Positions 6,237-6,923 of a stretch of 6,923 nucleotides of DNA are shown here, piece after piece (position 1 is the first letter of the stretch; each line of letters begins with the position of its first letter). The translations under genes were made by a program, and so were the position numbers. The notes under the pieces are model-generated. The model saw only the letters and a list, made by a program, of their open reading frames with translations, was not told the origin of the DNA and ran no database searches. The stretch is from JAUXIQ01 sp030620925 [NCBI: Nitrospinota bacterium] (lineage in GTDB: Bacteria; JAUXIQ01). Where the stretch lies: NCBI GenBank assembly GCA_030620925.1, contig JAUXIQ010000104.1, forward strand, positions 1 to 6,923. Reading direction: 5' to 3'.

Positions 6237-6818
6237 TTATTTTGAGTTCTGGTAGATTTCCGCGCAGCAGCGACCGGCCCTGAGCTCCTCTATAAGGCCC
6301 TCTTCGGTGGTTACATTGTTCTGGAAGTTGGTGACGTATTTCCCCACCACTCTGAGGTTGTGTGCGTCGCTTCCACCGGTGGTGAACATTTCCATAAGCT
6401 CGGTAACCTCTGCGGCGAAACTGTTTTCCAATTCCGGCCTGTCGCCGTTGAGGGTCTCCACCCCGTGCACCAGCTTGAAAACTTTTTCCTCGCTGGCTTC
6501 TTCGGGGGTGATGCTGAGCCCGTATTCTTGCCTCAAGCGCACCGCATACCAGGGTTTGCGGAAGGGGTGTGCGGCGATAAGCACGCCTCCCACTTCGTCC
6601 ACCACTTTGCGGAGGGTTTCCGCCCTCCAGATGCCGGGCACGTATTCATCCAGCCCGAAAGCGAGTATATGGCCGCAGTCCGTATTGACTTCCATGCCCC
6701 GAAATATCGGGAAATCATGCTCGGCGGAAAGCTTCTCGATCTCCTCCCTGTTCCAGACGGCGTCGTGCTCGGTAATGCAGACTCCGTCCAGCCCGATGTT
6801 TTTAGCCTTCCGGATCAT
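6237..6818 (-). CDS. PHP-domain metal-dependent phosphoesterase, N-terminus lost
   Basis: From the first ATG after an in-frame stop the gene encodes 193 residues of a PHP (polymerase and histidinol phosphatase) fold. Metal-ligand motifs remain at TEHD (16-19), GMEV (E43), GHILAFG (H50), AAHP (H84) and GGSDAHN (D151, H153). What is missing is the first strand with the HxH motif that normally opens PHP proteins. That sequence lies upstream in the same frame behind a TAA (see 6819-6884). Proteins of this type act as phosphoesterases on small phosphorylated substrates; the substrate cannot be told here. The ATG at 6818 has no good ribosome binding site, so it may not be a true start. The frame ends 23 bp before the AAA+ gene, so both were probably co-transcribed. 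Without the HxH strand the metal centre should be incomplete; a decaying gene or a sequencing error is more likely than a working short enzyme. Confidence 0.7.
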   Translation of the reverse strand: MIRKAKNIGLDGVCITEHDAVWNREEIEKLSAEHDFPIFRGMEVNTDCGHILAFGLDEYVPGIWRAETLRKVVDEVGGVLIAAHPFRKPWYAVRLRQEYGLSITPEEASEEKVFKLVHGVETLNGDRPELENSFAAEVTELMEMFTTGGSDAHNLRVVGKYVTNFQNNVTTEEGLIEELRAGRCCAEIYQNSK

Positions 6819-6884
6819 GTCCGCCGGGTCTATCTCTCTGAATTAGGAGAAGGGATTTGTATGTATGTTAATGTCTATCAGCAT
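6819..6884 (-). pseudogene. Detached 5' end of the PHP gene, with in-frame TAA
   Basis: ATG at 6884 is in frame with the PHP coding region and reads MLIDINIHTNPFS, then TAA (6843-6845), then FREIDPAD, then M at 6818. Most PHP proteins start close to M-x-I-D-L-H-x-H-T with a later E/D-x2-P-x-E/D-M-I-x-K-A-K, so this is clearly the missing first strand. Two lesions are seen: the stop at codon 14, and Asn (AAC) where the first His of HxH belongs. No indel is needed to explain it. The 39 bases upstream to the window edge are AT-rich (TATAAATATAAA before the ATG) and show no Shine-Dalgarno sequence. Confidence 0.65.
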
Positions 6885-6923
6885 TTTATATTTATATCCA
6901 GTCTAATTTCTAAAAAGTTTGTC

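Noticed and set aside
5530-6255. Plus-strand open frame of 241 codons
   Set aside because: It is antisense to the AAA+ gene, whose Walker and sensor motifs prove the minus strand is the coding one.
6843-6845. Programmed recoding at the in-frame stop of the PHP gene
   Set aside because: The codon is TAA, not the TGA used for selenocysteine. No slippery run or downstream recoding structure is apparent, and the lost His nearby fits decay better.
6307-6846. Plus-strand open frame of 179 codons
   Set aside because: It is antisense to the PHP gene, Ser/Thr-rich in the way reversed coding sequence often is, and has no family features.

Overview
The window reads as bacterial chromosome from an uncultured member of the Chloroflexota, most likely Dehalococcoidia-like. 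This is an inference from the style of the CoaE and PHP proteins, the moderately high GC and the intergenic dyad-symmetric repeats; there is no rRNA or marker gene to prove it. Every supported gene lies on the minus strand, so the biological reading order is from the right edge to the left edge.

Right edge (6884 to 6237): a PHP-type metal-dependent phosphoesterase gene whose 5' end is damaged. The frame can be followed back to an ATG at 6884, but codon 14 is TAA and the first His of the N-terminal HxH metal motif reads Asn. The rest of the frame is intact. Next, 23 bp away (6213 to 5365), is a complete MoxR-class AAA+ ATPase of the CbbQ/NorQ/NirQ type. After a 159-bp spacer with a GC-rich terminator-like hairpin and a 17-codon micro-ORF comes a 1096-residue von Willebrand factor A protein (5205 to 1915) of the CbbO/NorD type. 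It has an N-terminal array of W/G-marked helical repeats and a complete MIDAS at the C-terminus. A 49-bp gap with a small hairpin leads to coaE (1865 to 1269), the last step of coenzyme A synthesis.

A 542-bp non-coding stretch (727 to 1268) follows. It is not empty: it holds a cluster of degenerate palindromic elements, including a perfect 28-bp palindrome, an 18-bp palindrome, a CATTCTGAG/AGAATCTC dyad and two diverged copies of one C-rich/G-rich foldback. A strong 13-bp stem hairpin precedes the last gene. That gene (726 to beyond position 1) is a multi-pass membrane protein of unknown function, truncated by the left window edge.

How the genes may work together: the AAA+ and VWA proteins almost certainly form one remodelling machine, with the VWA protein as substrate adaptor and the AAA+ ring as motor, as in CbbQO (Rubisco activase) and NorQD (nitric oxide reductase maturation). 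No Rubisco, NO reductase or other recognisable client enzyme is encoded here, so the client is unknown. The orphan machine with its unusual repeat-bearing adaptor, and the interrupted PHP gene beside it, are the two most interesting points in the window.
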